A stretch of DNA of 64,000 bases from an uncultured Cellvibrionales bacterium. Its GTDB lineage: Bacteria; Pseudomonadota; Gammaproteobacteria; Pseudomonadales; GM7GCV1. This document shows, piece after piece, positions 38,317 to 47,793 of this stretch. The stretch spans positions 1-64,000 of the forward strand of contig CAJXYP010000017.1 in assembly GCA_913063225.1 (NCBI GenBank), given 5' to 3'. The position numbers were made by a program, and so were the translations under genes. Within the stretch, counting starts at the first letter, position 1, and each line of letters starts with the position of its first letter. The notes beneath the pieces were generated by a model, which was not told where the DNA came from, did not search any database, and was given only the letters and a program-made list of their open reading frames with translations.

Positions 38317-38463
38317 TCTAATTCACATGGTTTAATCAGGTTGATGCGCTATTCTCTCCGATCTTCCATTAATTTCAAAGGTTCTAGAGCAATTATCTAA
38401 TGCCAATGTAATGAATTGCTTACCCACTTGGCTCTGACTTAATAATGGGTGTATAAAAAACCC

Positions 38464-38798
38464 ATGGATCAACCTCGTTATCAAAGTTTTGAAGAATTCT
38501 GGCCCTTTTACGTGAGGGAGCATTCTAAAGTGCTAACTAGAAATCTGCATTTCTGTGGCATCGGCCTAATGATTCCCATAGCTATCTTTGCTGCCTTGAA
38601 TAGCCTTTGGTTGCTTCTATTGCTGCTGGTTTCTGGCTATGGTTTGGCTCGGACCTCACATTTTTTGTAGACAAAAACCGTCCGGTAACTTTCAAATACC
38701 CTTACTGGTCGCTCTTCGGTGACTTCAAAATGTTTGGCCTTATGTGCGCCGGAAAGATGCACCAACAAGTAAATCAACATATTAGGAGTGATACATGA
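38464..38798 (+). pseudogene. DUF962 (Mpo1-like) protein, frameshifted
   Basis: The first frame reads MDQPRYQSFEEFWPFYVREH, then LTRNLHFCG and two hydrophobic helices, and ends early at SHFL-stop. The second frame resumes exactly with FFVDKNRPVTFKYPYWSL and GDFKMFGLMCAGKMH, the family C-terminus. The break is at a run of six T (38661-38666); seven T would restore one ORF of about 111 residues. Related proteins are small membrane proteins, some being fatty-acid alpha-dioxygenases (yeast Mpo1). Either a true one-base deletion or a homopolymer error. The restored stop overlaps the next ATG (ATGA), consistent with a formerly coupled pair. Confidence 0.8.
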
Positions 38799-39181
38799 AA
38801 ACGTCGATCAAGATTATGACTATCGGCGCTCTGCTTAGCCTAAGCAGCGCTGCCTTCGCGCACCACGGTTGGAGAGGCTATACCGTCGATTACAACTTCA
38901 CCGCAACTGTGACCTCGGTAACCTTCCGAATGCCACACGCCTTTATTGTTGCTGAAGATGAGCAGGGCCAAGTTTGGAATCTTTTCCTCGCACCGGCAGA
39001 CCGAAACCGCGAATTCGGATACGACGAAGATTCGATCTCTGTTGGAGTGCCGCTTCAACTTATCGGTCAACACGCGTCAAATGACAATGAAGGTAAGGTT
39101 CACTTTGCCAACAGTTTGGAAGGCGAAAATTACTACACTTATTACTATGACAACGGTTCATCAAGTTGGTCCCGTCGCTAA
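38795..39181 (+). CDS. secreted DUF6152-like protein
   Basis: A 128-residue exported protein. The signal peptide ends SSAAFA and the mature protein starts HHGWRGY, the His-His start of DUF6152-type periplasmic proteins, followed by TATVTSVTFRMPHAFI. Function is unknown. The ATG overlaps the end of the broken DUF962 gene. A second, damaged member of the same kind is at 50004-51020. Confidence 0.7.
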   Translation: MKTSIKIMTIGALLSLSSAAFAHHGWRGYTVDYNFTATVTSVTFRMPHAFIVAEDEQGQVWNLFLAPADRNREFGYDEDSISVGVPLQLIGQHASNDNEGKVHFANSLEGENYYTYYYDNGSSSWSRR

Positions 39182-39197
39182 ATTGGAGAACATTAAA

Positions 39198-39788
39198 TTG
39201 AGCCATATCGCTAAAATTTTTAGCAGCGCCCTAGTAGCGCTTTGGCTAGTTACTCCCTTCGCTTTTGCGCAATCAGGTGCATTGCCTGAGGTAATTACTA
39301 ATGGTCAGGCGGTCACGCCCATTATGGTTTCGCTTCCCTTGGAACAGGCTAGCGCCATTGTTGATTCGGCCCTAAGCATTGGCCGAGAAGAAAGCATGCT
39401 GCCGCTTACCGCAGTAGTCCTGGACAGTGGCGGACATATGGTTGCGGTAAAACGAGAAGACGGTTTCGGTATTTTTCGTATTGAAGTAGTCAATGCCAAA
39501 GTCTAGGGTGCCTTAGGTATGAGTGTGTCTACGCGACTAATGGGACAACGACTTGAGGACAGGCCCGTATTCGCGGCATCGCTCAACGGACTCTCAGACG
39601 GCCAATGGGTGCCCGTACCCGGTGGCGCATTGATACGCAATGCCGAAGGCTATGTTATTGGCTCCGTAGGCGTTAGCGGCGACACTTCAGATCGCGACGA
39701 ATTTACTGCGATTAACGCGGTAAGAAACGCTGGGTACTATCCAGAACCTCTAAAGCCTAATACGTCTTGGAAAGATTCACATCTATAA
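39198..39788 (+). pseudogene. GlcG/HbpS family exported protein, interrupted by an in-frame TAG
   Basis: The locus reads as one GlcG/HbpS (DUF336) protein with a signal peptide: SLPLEQASAIVDSALSIGRE, LTAVVLDSGGHMVAVKREDG, then NAKV-stop-GALGM, then DRPVFAASLNGL, VPVPGGALIRNAEGYVIGSVGVSGDTSDRDE. The frame is unbroken except for TAG at 39504-39506. Relatives have Trp at this place (K-A-W-G-A), so TGG to TAG is likely. The start is taken as the TTG at 39198, after GGAG. Family members bind haem or act in glycolate-linked loci; none of that can be claimed here. If translated, only the N-terminal half would be made. Confidence 0.8.
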
Positions 39789-39872
39789 TAGGCCACCAAA
39801 TGATGCCGCGTTGATGCCGAGATGGCTTTCCAAAAATAGAAATTAACCAAATAGATAAAGGGATGAATAACA

Positions 39873-40913
39873 ATGTTTAAAGTAAGCAGAATTTTAAAAC
39901 CGGTGCTGGGTACCGCAGCATTTATAGGATTGTGTCTAGGTTATTCGCTTTCAGCGAATGCGACCACCGAGGAAGTACAAGCCAATAAAGCCGTGGTAGC
40001 GCAGTTGATCGAAGTTATGGGTAATCCAGCAAGATTTCCCGCAGTAGCTTCACAAGTATTTGCAGAAGATGACCGGCAGCTTAGAAACGAATTCGAAAAT
40101 CTTGTCTATAACGCCAAAGATCCGACGATTTCGGCTGTGATGCTGCCGCCTCATGAAGCGATCACAAGTCGCACAAATACCATTACCCGCATTATGGGTG
40201 AAGGTGACATGGTCGCAGCGACCATCCGTGTTCAGGGAACCCACACGGGTAACCTTTATGGCATACCGGCTACGGGTAAAACATTTGATATCGAATCCGG
40301 CGCCATTTTCAAACTGGAGAATGGAAGAATTGTAGAGAGCTGGTATATGTCTGACGAAGCCGCCTTGCTTCGCCAATTGGGCGCTCGTCTCCCTGCTCGT
40401 CAAGATGGCAAGATTAACCTTGCACCTGTTTATGACGACGTCCGTTCCTTTGATGAAGCATTTGCGGAACATACAGCGAACCCAATCGATACGCCCGAAT
40501 ATCGTCACAGCAGACTATTGTTAGCATACAAGTCAAAGAACAAACCCGCTGACTACAACTTCACCGGCAGGCCTTATTCAAACCTTGTACGAGGCGGTAT
40601 CGACAATATCGTTGACCGCGGTGCTGAGCTCGGTGTAGAAGGCAGTCACGGTGCCTCAATGAGTGAACGTGAAGACATGATTGGCAACGTAATATCCGAA
40701 GGGAGTCAGGCAATGTTCCAGTTTAGGCTTACGGCTATAAACAGCGGGCCTTTGTACGGCATTCCCGCTTCGGGAAATCATCTACACGATTGGGAACTTG
40801 GCTTCGCAGACTTCGATGGTGATAAATGGACTAATGCTTGGTACATGGCAGATGAGCTGGGATTCCTGCTCACCATAGGCAATCAGGAAGCGTTGGATTT
40901 CCTAGTGGAGTGA
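39873..40913 (+). CDS. exported protein with two SnoaL-like domains
   Basis: A 346-residue exported protein. The signal peptide ends near SLSANA (residue 30). Two copies of a SnoaL/NTF2-like domain follow: the first contains GTHTGNLYGIPATGKTFDIESGAIFKLENGRIVE in part, the second NSGPLYGIPASGNHLHDWELGFADFDGDK. The repeated LYGIPA(T/S)G shows internal duplication. Such ester-cyclase-like proteins act on small organic molecules, but no substrate is evident. It ends before a strong terminator. Confidence 0.78.
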   Translation: MFKVSRILKPVLGTAAFIGLCLGYSLSANATTEEVQANKAVVAQLIEVMGNPARFPAVASQVFAEDDRQLRNEFENLVYNAKDPTISAVMLPPHEAITSRTNTITRIMGEGDMVAATIRVQGTHTGNLYGIPATGKTFDIESGAIFKLENGRIVESWYMSDEAALLRQLGARLPARQDGKINLAPVYDDVRSFDEAFAEHTANPIDTPEYRHSRLLLAYKSKNKPADYNFTGRPYSNLVRGGIDNIVDRGAELGVEGSHGASMSEREDMIGNVISEGSQAMFQFRLTAINSGPLYGIPASGNHLHDWELGFADFDGDKWTNAWYMADELGFLLTIGNQEALDFLVE

Positions 40914-40952
40914 TTTTGGTAGGGCAATAGACGCCCTATTTCTGAAAAGAAG

Positions 40953-40988
40953 AAGCGCTATCCCTGAAAAGGAATAGCGCTTTTTTTT
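40953..40988 (+). terminator. intrinsic terminator after the SnoaL gene
   Basis: AAGCGCTAT and ATAGCGCTT form a 9-bp stem, extended by CC/GG inside, around a CTGAAAA loop and followed by eight T. It lies between the convergent SnoaL and efpL genes and ends the plus-strand transcript. Confidence 0.88.
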
Positions 40989-40992
40989 GGGC

Positions 40993-41559
40993 CTATGCAC
41001 GGCTCATAAATTTACGCTCTTCCACATTTACCTTAACCATATCGCCGGTTGAAATATGCTCTGGCACTTGCACGGTCAAACCAGTGGATAACAAAGCTGG
41101 TTTGGTTCTAGAAGTTGCAGAACCGCCCTTGATAGAGGGGTCCGTTTCCATCACCTGAAGATCCACATTGCTCGGTAAATCCAGCGCTACCGGCGAGTCG
41201 TTAACCACAAGCACCTGCATGCCCTCAGTGGTTTCATTGAAGAATAGAGTTTCGTCAGCAATAGCGTCTTTACTGAGGTTATATGGCGTGTAGTCCTCAG
41301 TATCCATAAAGACGTATTCGTTGCCGTCGATATAAGAAAACATGACGGCTCTGCGGATAAGGTCGGCAAGGTCCAACATATCCGAATCTTTGAAGGTCTC
41401 ATCAATTTTGTTACCCGTTACCACATCGTACATACGCATACGATAAATGCTGCCGCCAGCACGGCCCTGCGGAACGGAACGACCAATATCTCTGACTATG
41501 TAAGTTGCGCCGTTATATTCGATCGCGACGTTCTTCTTTATTTCACTTGCCTTGGGCAT
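40993..41559 (-). CDS. yeiP: elongation factor P-like protein EfpL (YeiP)
   Basis: A 188-residue three-domain EF-P paralogue. [17 protein letters not shown] and the loop [18 protein letters not shown], with Arg where EF-P has its modified lysine, identify the YeiP/EfpL subfamily, which helps ribosomes through difficult peptide bonds. The C-terminal OB domain ends [17 protein letters not shown]. Length is normal. Confidence 0.93.
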   Translation of the reverse strand: MPKASEIKKNVAIEYNGATYIVRDIGRSVPQGRAGGSIYRMRMYDVVTGNKIDETFKDSDMLDLADLIRRAVMFSYIDGNEYVFMDTEDYTPYNLSKDAIADETLFFNETTEGMQVLVVNDSPVALDLPSNVDLQVMETDPSIKGGSATSRTKPALLSTGLTVQVPEHISTGDMVKVNVEERKFMSRA

Positions 41560-41712
41560 TTCTTAGTTCCTTAAATGAAGATGTTTTGTAGATCAGGAAT
41601 ATCCCACCAGATCTTCAAATGTGATGGACTTAATATACGGGGTTTTTATATGAAGAGAACCGGGGGAGTATTTATTTTTGTTCGGGGTAAATAATTGCGC
41701 CCCGTTTATGCG

Positions 41713-41728
41713 ATCTGACCCCACTTAT
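41713..41728 (-). repeat. dispersed 16-bp motif ATAAGTGGGGTCAGAT (copy 1, inverted)
   Basis: ATCTGACCCCACTTAT here is the exact reverse complement of 60204-60219. Both copies are non-coding and beside degenerate genes. GGGGTCAGA-type motifs are often seen near REP-associated transposase (RAYT) repeats, but no transposase is present in this window. Confidence 0.5.
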
Positions 41729-41782
41729 TAGATTAATAGCGGTCTATAATTGCCGACCCTATTGTTGGTTCGAGTAAATTAC

Positions 41783-42112
41783 ATGAGCAATATCAAACTT
41801 ACTTATTTTGGCTTTAACGGCGGCCGCGGCGAACCCATCCGCATGGCCCTGGCTATTGGTGGCATTGAATTCGAGGACGTTCGTCTGCCCTTTGATCAAT
41901 TCCGCGAGTTGCAACCGAGTTTTCCGCTAAATGCGGTTCCGACAATGGAAATTGATGGTGTGGTTCACACTCAGGCCAACGCCATGACCCGATATGCCGG
42001 CAAGCTGACCGGACTTTATCCAGAAGACTCATGGCAGGCCTTTCTCTGCACTTACGTGGACCAGCTTCTGAAGAACCAACCCACTCGGCGTCTTCTTGAA
42101 TGTTCGACATGA
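41783..42112 (+). pseudogene. glutathione S-transferase, truncated
   Basis: The 109-residue ORF starts MSNIKLTYFGFNGGRGEPIR, a complete GST thioredoxin-fold domain of the sigma/prostaglandin-synthase type (NAVPTMEIDG and HTQANAMTRYAG included), then reaches LYPEDSWQAFLC and ends within 25 residues of unrelated sequence. GSTs have a further helical domain of about 120 residues that is absent here. The gene is cut by a deletion or rearrangement. Start ATG at 41783; the track's earlier start is unlikely. Confidence 0.72.
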
Positions 42113-42169
42113 ATTCGTAGGTGGTCCAACCAATTACCTTATTGGTCCCACCTTGCGCGTTCAAAACAT

Positions 42170-42367
42170 TCACAGAGGGAAACATATTCCCACTGGAGAT
42201 AAGGCTTCACAATCCTGCCAACCTTCATTATTTGTGACGTAACCTTGCACGATTACGGAGCCGGGGTAAGCAATACTCGGGGCTGAAACCCCGAGCAGGA
42301 CAAATCCGGAAACCAGTAAGATAAATAAGGGAAATCTAAATCGACGTTGCTCATTACAGTTGCTCAT
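42170..42367 (-). CDS. hypothetical short exported protein (doubtful)
   Basis: A 65-residue ORF with a signal-peptide-like N-terminus (FPLFILLVSGFVLLGVSAPSIA) and a short mature part with two Cys. No family recognised. It faces the truncated GST and could be the remnant of a longer gene, since another frame (from 42185) continues with protein-like sequence (GGTNKVIGWTTYEFMSN). The rest of the gap 42113-42528 shows nothing else. Confidence 0.3.
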   Translation of the reverse strand: MSNCNEQRRFRFPLFILLVSGFVLLGVSAPSIAYPGSVIVQGYVTNNEGWQDCEALSPVGICFPL

Positions 42368-42528
42368 TTCTAATCCTTGAAATGGTGAAAACTTTCTCTA
42401 CTCTGCCACCGGTTTTTTTATTGATCAACCCCCCATTTATCTGAAAACCGAGTTTCATACCGTAAATCACTGTTTTAGCGAGTAAAATAAATTGGTGTCG
42501 TTCTAGACAAACCTGCGACAATGCGCCC

Positions 42529-43698
42529 ATGACAAAAACACCAAATAAATATTCGATAGGGCCAGCATTACCGCCACTCTCCGCCTATATCCATATCCCT
42601 TGGTGCGTTCAAAAATGCCCCTACTGTGATTTCAATTCCCATGGCATTGGCGAGGAAGAATTACCTGAACTGGATTATTTATACGCTTTGGCGTCTGACC
42701 TACAAGATGACCTTCCTCTAGTCCAAGAACGTACTTTAGATTCGGTATTTTTTGGTGGAGGCACCCCCAGTCTTTTTAGCGATACGGCCATTGGAAACCT
42801 GATTACGCTTTTGGATAAAACGGTTGGATTTAGTGATGATTGTGAAATCACGTTGGAAGCCAATCCCGGAACATTTGAGGCGGCAAAGTTTGCGGGCTAT
42901 CGCGAGCTTGGAGTAAACCGTCTTTCTATCGGCGTACAGAGTTTTGAAACCGAGAAGTTGCAAAAACTTGGTCGTATTCATTCTTCTGAACAAGCTCTAA
43001 ATGCCTTCGCCATTGCGCGAAATGCTGGCTTTGATAATATCAATTTGGATTTAATGCATGGCTTGCCGAACCAATCTAGTGATCAGGCCTTAGCGGATTT
43101 ACAGCAGGCTATCGATCTGGGACCGGAGCATATTTCCTGGTACGAACTCACCATTGAACCTAATACCGAATATTTTAAGCGGCCACCCAAGTTGCCGACC
43201 GAATCTATATTGGCGAGCATTAATGACGAAGGTCATGCGCTTTTGGATGCAGCGGGATACAAGCGTTATGAAACGTCCGCCTATTGCCGCGATGACAAGC
43301 GGTCGCGCCATAATATGAATTACTGGCAGTTCGGTGACTATTTAGGCATCGGTGCCGGCGCCCATGGAAAACTTACTGAGCCTTCCGGAATCAAGCGTTT
43401 CTCAAAAACCAGGGCACCGAATCACTATCTGAATACCCGAGAAACTTATCGCGTGGGTGAAAGCCCGGTCGAAGTTGAAGATCAGTCTTTTGAGTTCCTG
43501 ATGAATGCTTTGCGACTTATAGATGGCAGTAGCTTTGATATCTTTGAATCGCGCACGAATCTAGGCCGGGATGTGATCGAAAAAACTATCGATAGATTGT
43601 GTAAGTTGGGCTATTTAGACCGCGATACAGAACGATTTTGGCCGAATGACAAAGGCGTGCGATATCTGAATAACTGCCTAATGGAATTGATGACTTAA
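42529..43698 (+). CDS. hemW: heme chaperone/radical SAM protein HemW
   Basis: A 389-residue radical SAM protein related to HemN that binds and delivers haem. The cluster motif is PWCVQKCPYCDFNSH (CxxxCxxC), followed by FGGGTPSLF, EANPGTFE and GVQSFETEKLQKLGRIHS. In related genomes it follows rdgB directly; here about 5 kb of accessory and damaged genes separate them. Confidence 0.95.
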   Translation: MTKTPNKYSIGPALPPLSAYIHIPWCVQKCPYCDFNSHGIGEEELPELDYLYALASDLQDDLPLVQERTLDSVFFGGGTPSLFSDTAIGNLITLLDKTVGFSDDCEITLEANPGTFEAAKFAGYRELGVNRLSIGVQSFETEKLQKLGRIHSSEQALNAFAIARNAGFDNINLDLMHGLPNQSSDQALADLQQAIDLGPEHISWYELTIEPNTEYFKRPPKLPTESILASINDEGHALLDAAGYKRYETSAYCRDDKRSRHNMNYWQFGDYLGIGAGAHGKLTEPSGIKRFSKTRAPNHYLNTRETYRVGESPVEVEDQSFEFLMNALRLIDGSSFDIFESRTNLGRDVIEKTIDRLCKLGYLDRDTERFWPNDKGVRYLNNCLMELMT

Positions 43699-43851
43699 TT
43701 TATATCGATAATATTTCAATATAGCACTCATAATCGATATTAATGGCGCTTGCAGCTAGTCTCAGTTAAAATGCGCGGATTGATGCAATCCCGTAGAATC
43801 CCCTTTCAAAAGTTTTGCATCATTAAAAGTAACCCAACACGAGGCCAAAAA

Positions 43852-45408
43852 ATGCCACTTACTATTGGCGTACCCAAAGAGGTTCGAAAAAACGAATGCC
43901 GCGTTGCAACCACGCCGGAAGCCATCGGCCAGCTACAAAAGCTGGGCTTTGAAATATTGGTTGAGGCTGGCGCAGGTATCGCAGCGAAATACACCGACGA
44001 AGCCTATACCGAAGCCGGTGCAACCGTTGTTGCCGATACCAAGCAACTCTGGGCAGAGAGTGACATCATTCTGAAAGTGCGCGCTCCTCAACAACACCCG
44101 CTGCTTGGTATTGACGAAGCAGATCTTCTAAAAGAAGGACAAACACTGGTGAGCTTTATGGCTCCAGCACAAAATCCAGACCTTCTAGAAAAACTCGCCG
44201 CGAAAAATATTAACGCACTTGCGGTTGAGGGTATTCCTCGTATTTCACGTGCGCAAAAAATGGATTGTTTATCGTCCATGGCAAATATCGCCGGCTACCG
44301 CGCAATCATTGAAGCGGCTCAGCAATTTGGTCGTTTCTTTACCGGTCAAATCACAGCTGCCGGCAAAATCCCACCTGCGAAAATTCTTGTAATTGGCGCT
44401 GGCGTTGCCGGTCTTTCAGCCATCGGCACAGCTGCATCGATGGGCGCAATTGTTCGCGCATTCGATACTCGTATGGAAGCAAAAGATCAGGTTGAAAGCC
44501 TAGGTGGTGAATTCCTGGTTTTGGAATTTGATGACACCGAGGGTTCTGGTGAAGGCGGTTACGCTAAAACCATGAGCGACGAATTTATCGCTGCAGAAAT
44601 GGCGATGTTCGCAGAACAAGCTAAAGAAGTGGATATCGTTATTACCACAGCGCTGATCCCGGGCAGACCTGCACCTGAGCTCTGGACCGAAGAAATGGTT
44701 AAGTCCATGAAGGAAGGCAGCGTGATCGTTGATCTTGCGGCAGAAATGGGCGGCAACTGTAAGCTGACAGAAGCAAACGAGATTGTTACTAAACATGGCG
44801 TGACCCTGATCGGCTATACCGATCTTCCAAGCCGTTTACCTACACAAGCCAGTCAGCTTTACGCAACTAACTTGCGTCATCTGATGAGCGATATGTGCCC
44901 AGAGAAAGACGGCAATCTCATTATCGATTTTGACGATGAAGTAGTTCGCGGCGCGACTGTAGTTAAAGACGGCAAGATTACTTGGCCACCGCCAGCGCCG
45001 AAGCTTACTGCTGCACCAAAAGCAGAAGCAGTAGCTACTCCGGAGCCAAAAGAAGAAGAGAAAAGTAGCGCTACTGGATCAATAATCGCAGCAGTCGTTG
45101 CGAGTGCTGCTCTATTAGGCATGGGCGCCGTGGCGCCCGCCGATTTTATGGCGCACTTTACTGTGTTTGTACTGTCCTGCTTCATCGGCTACATGGTTGT
45201 ATGGAACGTCTCTGCGTCCTTGCACACACCTCTCATGAGTGTGACTAACGCGATTAGCTCCATCATCATCATTGGTGCTCTGTTTCAAATTTCCTCATCG
45301 GATAGTTTACTCATGTATATATCTGCCTTCGCGGTGTTTATCACCATGGCCAATATCGTCGGCGGCTTCGCCGTGACGCGTCGCATGCTTGCGATGTTCC
45401 AGAAGTAA
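43852..45408 (+). CDS. pntA: NAD(P) transhydrogenase subunit alpha
   Basis: A 518-residue proton-translocating transhydrogenase alpha subunit, cytoplasmic NAD-binding domain plus membrane part in one chain. [50 protein letters not shown]-type loop and [14 protein letters not shown] are conserved; the C-terminus has about four hydrophobic helices after an Ala/Pro/Glu linker. ATG at 43852 follows GAGG by seven bases. Coupled with pntB after a 15-base gap, it makes NADPH at the expense of the proton gradient. Confidence 0.96.
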   Translation: MPLTIGVPKEVRKNECRVATTPEAIGQLQKLGFEILVEAGAGIAAKYTDEAYTEAGATVVADTKQLWAESDIILKVRAPQQHPLLGIDEADLLKEGQTLVSFMAPAQNPDLLEKLAAKNINALAVEGIPRISRAQKMDCLSSMANIAGYRAIIEAAQQFGRFFTGQITAAGKIPPAKILVIGAGVAGLSAIGTAASMGAIVRAFDTRMEAKDQVESLGGEFLVLEFDDTEGSGEGGYAKTMSDEFIAAEMAMFAEQAKEVDIVITTALIPGRPAPELWTEEMVKSMKEGSVIVDLAAEMGGNCKLTEANEIVTKHGVTLIGYTDLPSRLPTQASQLYATNLRHLMSDMCPEKDGNLIIDFDDEVVRGATVVKDGKITWPPPAPKLTAAPKAEAVATPEPKEEEKSSATGSIIAAVVASAALLGMGAVAPADFMAHFTVFVLSCFIGYMVVWNVSASLHTPLMSVTNAISSIIIIGALFQISSSDSLLMYISAFAVFITMANIVGGFAVTRRMLAMFQK

Positions 45409-45423
45409 GAGAGAGAAAAAATA

Positions 45424-46824
45424 ATGTTATCTCAAGGTGTAATTACAGCCGCTTATATTGGCTCTTCAATCCTATTTATCCTCGCACTGGGCGGCCTTAG
45501 CTCACAAGAAAGCTCTAAGCGCGGAAACTACTACGGTATGGCTGGCATGCTGCTGGCTCTAGTCGCAACGGTTTTTGGCGTCGTAACTGGTAACTTCTGG
45601 ATCTTGGCGATTGCCATGATCGCAGGTGCAGTCGTCGGCTTGATTCTAGCGGCCAAAGTGCAAATGACGCAGATGCCAGAACTGGTTGCGATTCTGCACA
45701 GCATGGTTGGTTTGGCGGCTGTTCTAGTTGGTTATGCGACCTTTCTGGATCATAGCCATCCCCTCGAGGGCGTAGAGAAAACCATTCATAGTATCGAGAT
45801 CTATCTCGGCATCCTGATTGGCGGCCTAACTTTCTCTGGATCAGTAATCGCTTATCTGAAGCTCAGCGCAAAGATCGGTGGCAAGCCTCTTATGCTTCCA
45901 GCGCGTCATTGGCTAAACCTGTCATTGGGCATTGGCGCTATTGTTGTCGGCTACCTTTTTGTGACCCAGTCGGCTGGCGGCGAAGGAATGACTCCACTGC
46001 TGATTATGACCGCGATTGCGCTTGTCTTTGGTATTCACATGGTTATGGCCATCGGCGGTGCGGATATGCCTGTTGTTGTCTCCATGCTAAACAGCTATTC
46101 CGGTTGGGCAGCAGCAGCGACCGGCTTTATGCTCGGCAATGACCTTCTTATCGTTGTTGGCGCGCTTGTAGGTAGCTCGGGGGCAATCCTCAGCTACATA
46201 ATGTGTCGCGCCATGAACCGAAAATTCTTTGCAGTAATAGCAGGCGGCTTTGGTACTCCAAAAGCGACCGCCGGTGGAGCGTCCGCAGAAATCGAAGGCG
46301 ACGTTACTCCAATAGAGAGCAACGAAGTTGTCAACCTGCTCAAAGATGCTAAAGAAGTGATGATCATCCCAGGCTACGGTATGGCTGTTGCTCAGGCTCA
46401 GCACTCAGTGCGTGAGCTGGTCGGCAAGCTTCGTGCGGAAGGAATAAACGTCCGATTTGGTATCCACCCTGTCGCAGGGCGTATGCCAGGCCACATGAAC
46501 GTCCTTCTCGCCGAAGCCAAAGTGCCTTACGACATCGTGTTTGAAATGGACGAAATCAACGACGACTTCCCTAACGTGGACGTCTCTATCGTTATTGGTG
46601 CCAACGACATCGTAAATCCAGCCGCCCTCGACGTACCCGACAGCCCCATCGCCGGTATGCCAGTACTTGAGCCCTGGAATGGTGAAACCACCATTATTCT
46701 CAAACGCTCTATGGCCACTGGCTACGCAGGCGTTCAGAACCCTCTGTTCTACAAAGACAACTCGCGTATGCTCTTCGGCGACGCCAAGGACAGCATCAAC
46801 AGCTTGGTTAAAGGACTGGACTAA
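45424..46824 (+). CDS. pntB: NAD(P) transhydrogenase subunit beta
   Basis: A 466-residue beta subunit: about nine membrane helices in residues 1-260, then the NADP-binding domain with [42 protein letters not shown] and [12 protein letters not shown]. Complete and of E. coli-like length (462). It ends at a strong terminator, beyond which a decayed, divergent second pntB lies. Confidence 0.96.
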   Translation: MLSQGVITAAYIGSSILFILALGGLSSQESSKRGNYYGMAGMLLALVATVFGVVTGNFWILAIAMIAGAVVGLILAAKVQMTQMPELVAILHSMVGLAAVLVGYATFLDHSHPLEGVEKTIHSIEIYLGILIGGLTFSGSVIAYLKLSAKIGGKPLMLPARHWLNLSLGIGAIVVGYLFVTQSAGGEGMTPLLIMTAIALVFGIHMVMAIGGADMPVVVSMLNSYSGWAAAATGFMLGNDLLIVVGALVGSSGAILSYIMCRAMNRKFFAVIAGGFGTPKATAGGASAEIEGDVTPIESNEVVNLLKDAKEVMIIPGYGMAVAQAQHSVRELVGKLRAEGINVRFGIHPVAGRMPGHMNVLLAEAKVPYDIVFEMDEINDDFPNVDVSIVIGANDIVNPAALDVPDSPIAGMPVLEPWNGETTIILKRSMATGYAGVQNPLFYKDNSRMLFGDAKDSINSLVKGLD

Positions 46825-46850
46825 ACAGCCTCCTGAGAAGCCAAACAATA

Positions 46851-46876
46851 AAAGCCGGCGCAAGCCGGCTTTTTTG
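46851..46876 (+). terminator. intrinsic terminator after pntAB
   Basis: AAAGCCGGC, tetraloop GCAA, GCCGGCTTTTTT: a 9-bp stem with a GNRA loop and T run, 27 bases past the pntB stop. Confidence 0.92.
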
Positions 46877-46937
46877 TGCTTTGGGTATTTTTAAAGCTGA
46901 GCTAGCTGCGTGCTAGAGTGTCCTTTCCTAGTCTTCG

Positions 46938-47763
46938 ATGAATCAATTCATGAAACAACCAAACTCCATAGAACGCAGCAGACAGGAGTCTTCGGAGCTG
47001 ATTCCGACCAAATCAAAGCTCCTAGTTTGGGTAGTCTTCGCGCTAATCTTAGCTCTCGTATCGGGCGGTACCGCAGCGGCTATTGCCGTCGTCGAGTTGA
47101 TTGAGTTGGCAACAGCCCACGCTCATCAATCGTCCCTACCTTTCATGCCCGTAACCTACGAACATACGGTGTCTTTTGCGGCAATGATTCTGATGGTTCT
47201 GGGTGGTCTTATTGGTACCCTAGCTTTCTCTGGTTCTTTAATCGCCTTTGCCAAGCTACAAGGTTGGATGACGGATGTAATTAGCTTTCGGGGACAGCGC
47301 CCTTTGAGCGTCCTCGCTTTTCTGGCTACATTGAACCTCGGTGGCCTGTTGGTTTATCAAACAGAGATGATTCCAGGCACTACAATAATCTTCGCCGCCA
47401 ACTTCCCGATCGAGATTCTGCTGGGCTTCTTTATTTTGGCTTTGGTCTTGGGTGTAATGATAACTAAGCCCATCGGTAGATCCGATATGCCAGTAGTTAT
47501 CTCGCTTATAAACGTATTAACCGGTTTAGCTGTTGGCTTTGAAGGATTTGCACTCGGTAGTGCTGCCATAATGATAGCCGGCGCTGTAATTGCCTCAACC
47601 GGGTTCCTGCTGACCCAGTTGATCGCAAAAGCGATGAACCGAACTCTGTCTAATGTGCTCTTCTCTCACTTTGGCTCAGGCGCAGCATAAAATCTGGGAA
47701 CTGACGCAATTACCTCGTAACAGCAGCGTTAAAGTGAAATTCGCCATTCATCCAGTTGCCGGA
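46938..47763 (+). pseudogene. second pntB, degraded
   Basis: The 250-residue ORF from 46938 matches the middle of a PntB membrane domain: SGGTAAAIAVVELIE, HTVSFAAMILMVLGGLIGTLAFSGSLIAFAKLQGW and RSDMPVVISLINVLTGLAVGFEGFAL. The usual first 80-100 residues are missing. After LFSHFG the frame breaks, and the adjacent frame resumes with AQAQHKIWEL and VKFAIHPVAG, skipping about 45 residues of the NADP domain, then ends. The sequence is of a different PntB type from the intact pntB next door (which lacks the GGTAAAIAVVEL segment), so it is not a recent copy. Several deletions are needed to explain it. Confidence 0.82.
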
Positions 47764-47793
47764 TTTTTTATATCTGGAATTTACGTTCAAAAT

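Noticed and set aside
39504-39506. Stop-codon reassignment (TAG read as an amino acid)
   Set aside because: TAG ends many intact genes here (bamE, ratA, rnfH, yggT, yggU, moeA, DUF4159), so the in-frame TAGs are better explained as mutations.
41853-42185. 110-residue minus-strand ORF over the GST fragment
   Set aside because: Most of it is antisense to the conserved GST domain; only its first 40 residues look protein-like and may belong to a split neighbouring ORF.
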